From Akkermansiaceae bacterium UBA2381 (lineage in GTDB: Bacteria; Verrucomicrobiota; Verrucomicrobiia; Verrucomicrobiales; DEV007): DNA of 64,000 nt. Position numbers and translations under genes: made by a program. A model generated the notes under the pieces. That model was not told the DNA's origin and did no database searches. It saw nothing but the letters and a program-made list of their open reading frames with translations. The stretch covers positions 64,023-128,022 of the forward strand of contig DDSV01000051.1 of assembly GCA_002344215.1 (NCBI GenBank), read 5' to 3'. Shown here piece by piece: positions 63,418-64,000 of the stretch. Every line of letters begins with the position of its first letter. The stretch's first letter is position 1.

Positions 63418-64000
63418 CTACTTCACGTCCGGCAGCGACTTCAGCCATGCCAGATTGAAAACGTAGTGATTGTTGCTGCTGAGCAGATGAATGCGGTCAT
63501 CCCGGGTTTGGGTGAGGGCGAGGTAGCCGGTGGGTTCCGACATCGTTTCACTGAAGGTGGCGATGCCGCGATCGATCGTGGGAAGTTCCTGCTTCTCACC
63601 TCCGGGCGTGATGAGGCGTCGCACCGGCCAGGTTTTGCCCTCGTCGAAGGAGAGGGCGGCAAAAAGGCCGTAAGCGGTGAATTCGCTGCCGCTTGCCGAC
63701 TTGAAGCGGAGGCCCTTGCGATCCCGCCAATTCCGACCCTGATCGGTGAAGGAACAGAGCAGGATGGCGCCCTCGCTCAGGCGCACCATGGCGGCGCGCT
63801 GGGCGCTGCTGATGGCCGGAAACTCCGACTCGGAAAACGCCCAGGTCCTTCCCCGGTCAAGGGTGATGCTGACAGGAGTCCTGCCATGAAAACGCGCCTG
63901 ATCTTCAAGGGGATCCTGACGGCTCATGGCCATGAGGCTGCCATCGGCGAGTTGCACGATGGGGGCGTGAATCCCCGGGGGGCGGTGGCCGACGCCACCG
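63418..64000 (-). CDS. Sialidase/BNR-repeat protein, C-terminal part (cut by window edge)
   Basis: About 193 residues of a beta-propeller protein; the frame is open through 64000, so the N-terminus lies outside. HAPIVQLADGSL, Asp-boxes TLDRGRTW and SFDEGKTW, and a final HLLSSNNHYVFNLAWLKSLP segment indicate an exo-alpha-sialidase-like glycosidase. The GTG at 63957 is an internal codon, not the start. Confidence 0.8.
   Translation of the reverse strand, partial: GGVGHRPPGIHAPIVQLADGSLMAMSRQDPLEDQARFHGRTPVSITLDRGRTWAFSESEFPAISSAQRAAMVRLSEGAILLCSFTDQGRNWRDRKGLRFKSASGSEFTAYGLFAALSFDEGKTWPVRRLITPGGEKQELPTIDRGIATFSETMSEPTGYLALTQTRDDRIHLLSSNNHYVFNLAWLKSLPDVK

Noticed and set aside
1..64000. rRNA genes, CRISPR arrays, insertion sequences or an integron integrase
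   Set aside because: None seen on either strand. The lack of intI is an observation for this window only.

Overview
The window is a GC-rich bacterial chromosome segment, most likely from the PVC group and probably Verrucomicrobiota (inference). The reasons are three cytochrome c/Tat gene pairs of the planctomycete-verrucomicrobial type (DUF1549/DUF1553 + DUF1501 twice, DUF1592 + DUF1552 once), a PVC-type heme-binding dehydrogenase fusion, a DUF1080 protein, a cluster of three secreted sulfatases, and sialidase-like proteins. Most products carry Sec or Tat signals, which suggests a polysaccharide- or glycan-degrading lifestyle.

Layout. 1-17 kb: start of an M16 peptidase, opcA, opgG, DUF3817 and DUF1080 genes, the first cytochrome/DUF1501 pair, a phosphodiesterase, a 1669-residue ceramidase-LamG-dehydrogenase-HEAT-cytochrome fusion, and a Dabb protein. 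16.9-24.6 kb: an AT-richer accessory block between a UPF0175/PIN toxin-antitoxin pair and tRNA-Gly(CCC). It holds a ribbon-helix-helix protein and a decayed type I restriction-modification operon. Between the hsdM'/hsdS' and hsdR' remnants lies an intact 1496-residue STAND-like NTPase with a C-terminal PD-(D/E)xK-like domain, a strong candidate defence gene. 24.6-35.7 kb: an unknown helical protein, divergent DinB/HxlR genes with an operator, an operon of three sulfatases plus an M14 peptidase, an acyl-CoA ligase and a DEAD-box helicase.

35.95-39.86 kb: seven small, mostly unknown genes all on the + strand, separated by attC-like recombination sites. Each cassette's left GTTNNNN core is matched by a complementary core in the site at its right end, exactly in three cases and with small differences in three others. 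No integron integrase is visible, so this looks like an integrase-less integron cassette cluster (CALIN).

40-64 kb: an alpha/beta hydrolase, the second cytochrome/DUF1501 pair, an operon running from an NTF2-like protein through a zinc-phospholipase-like/sialidase fusion, a methyltransferase, an HTTM protein, a CPBP protease and a YtcJ-like amidohydrolase, a pair of membrane proteins, the third cytochrome/Tat pair (DUF1592/DUF1552), a stand-alone TrmH-type methyltransferase in AT-richer DNA, two further minus-strand genes, and a truncated sialidase at the right edge.

The two most interesting regions are the NTPase locus in the restriction-modification ruin and the cassette array. All family assignments are by reading motifs; no database search was possible.
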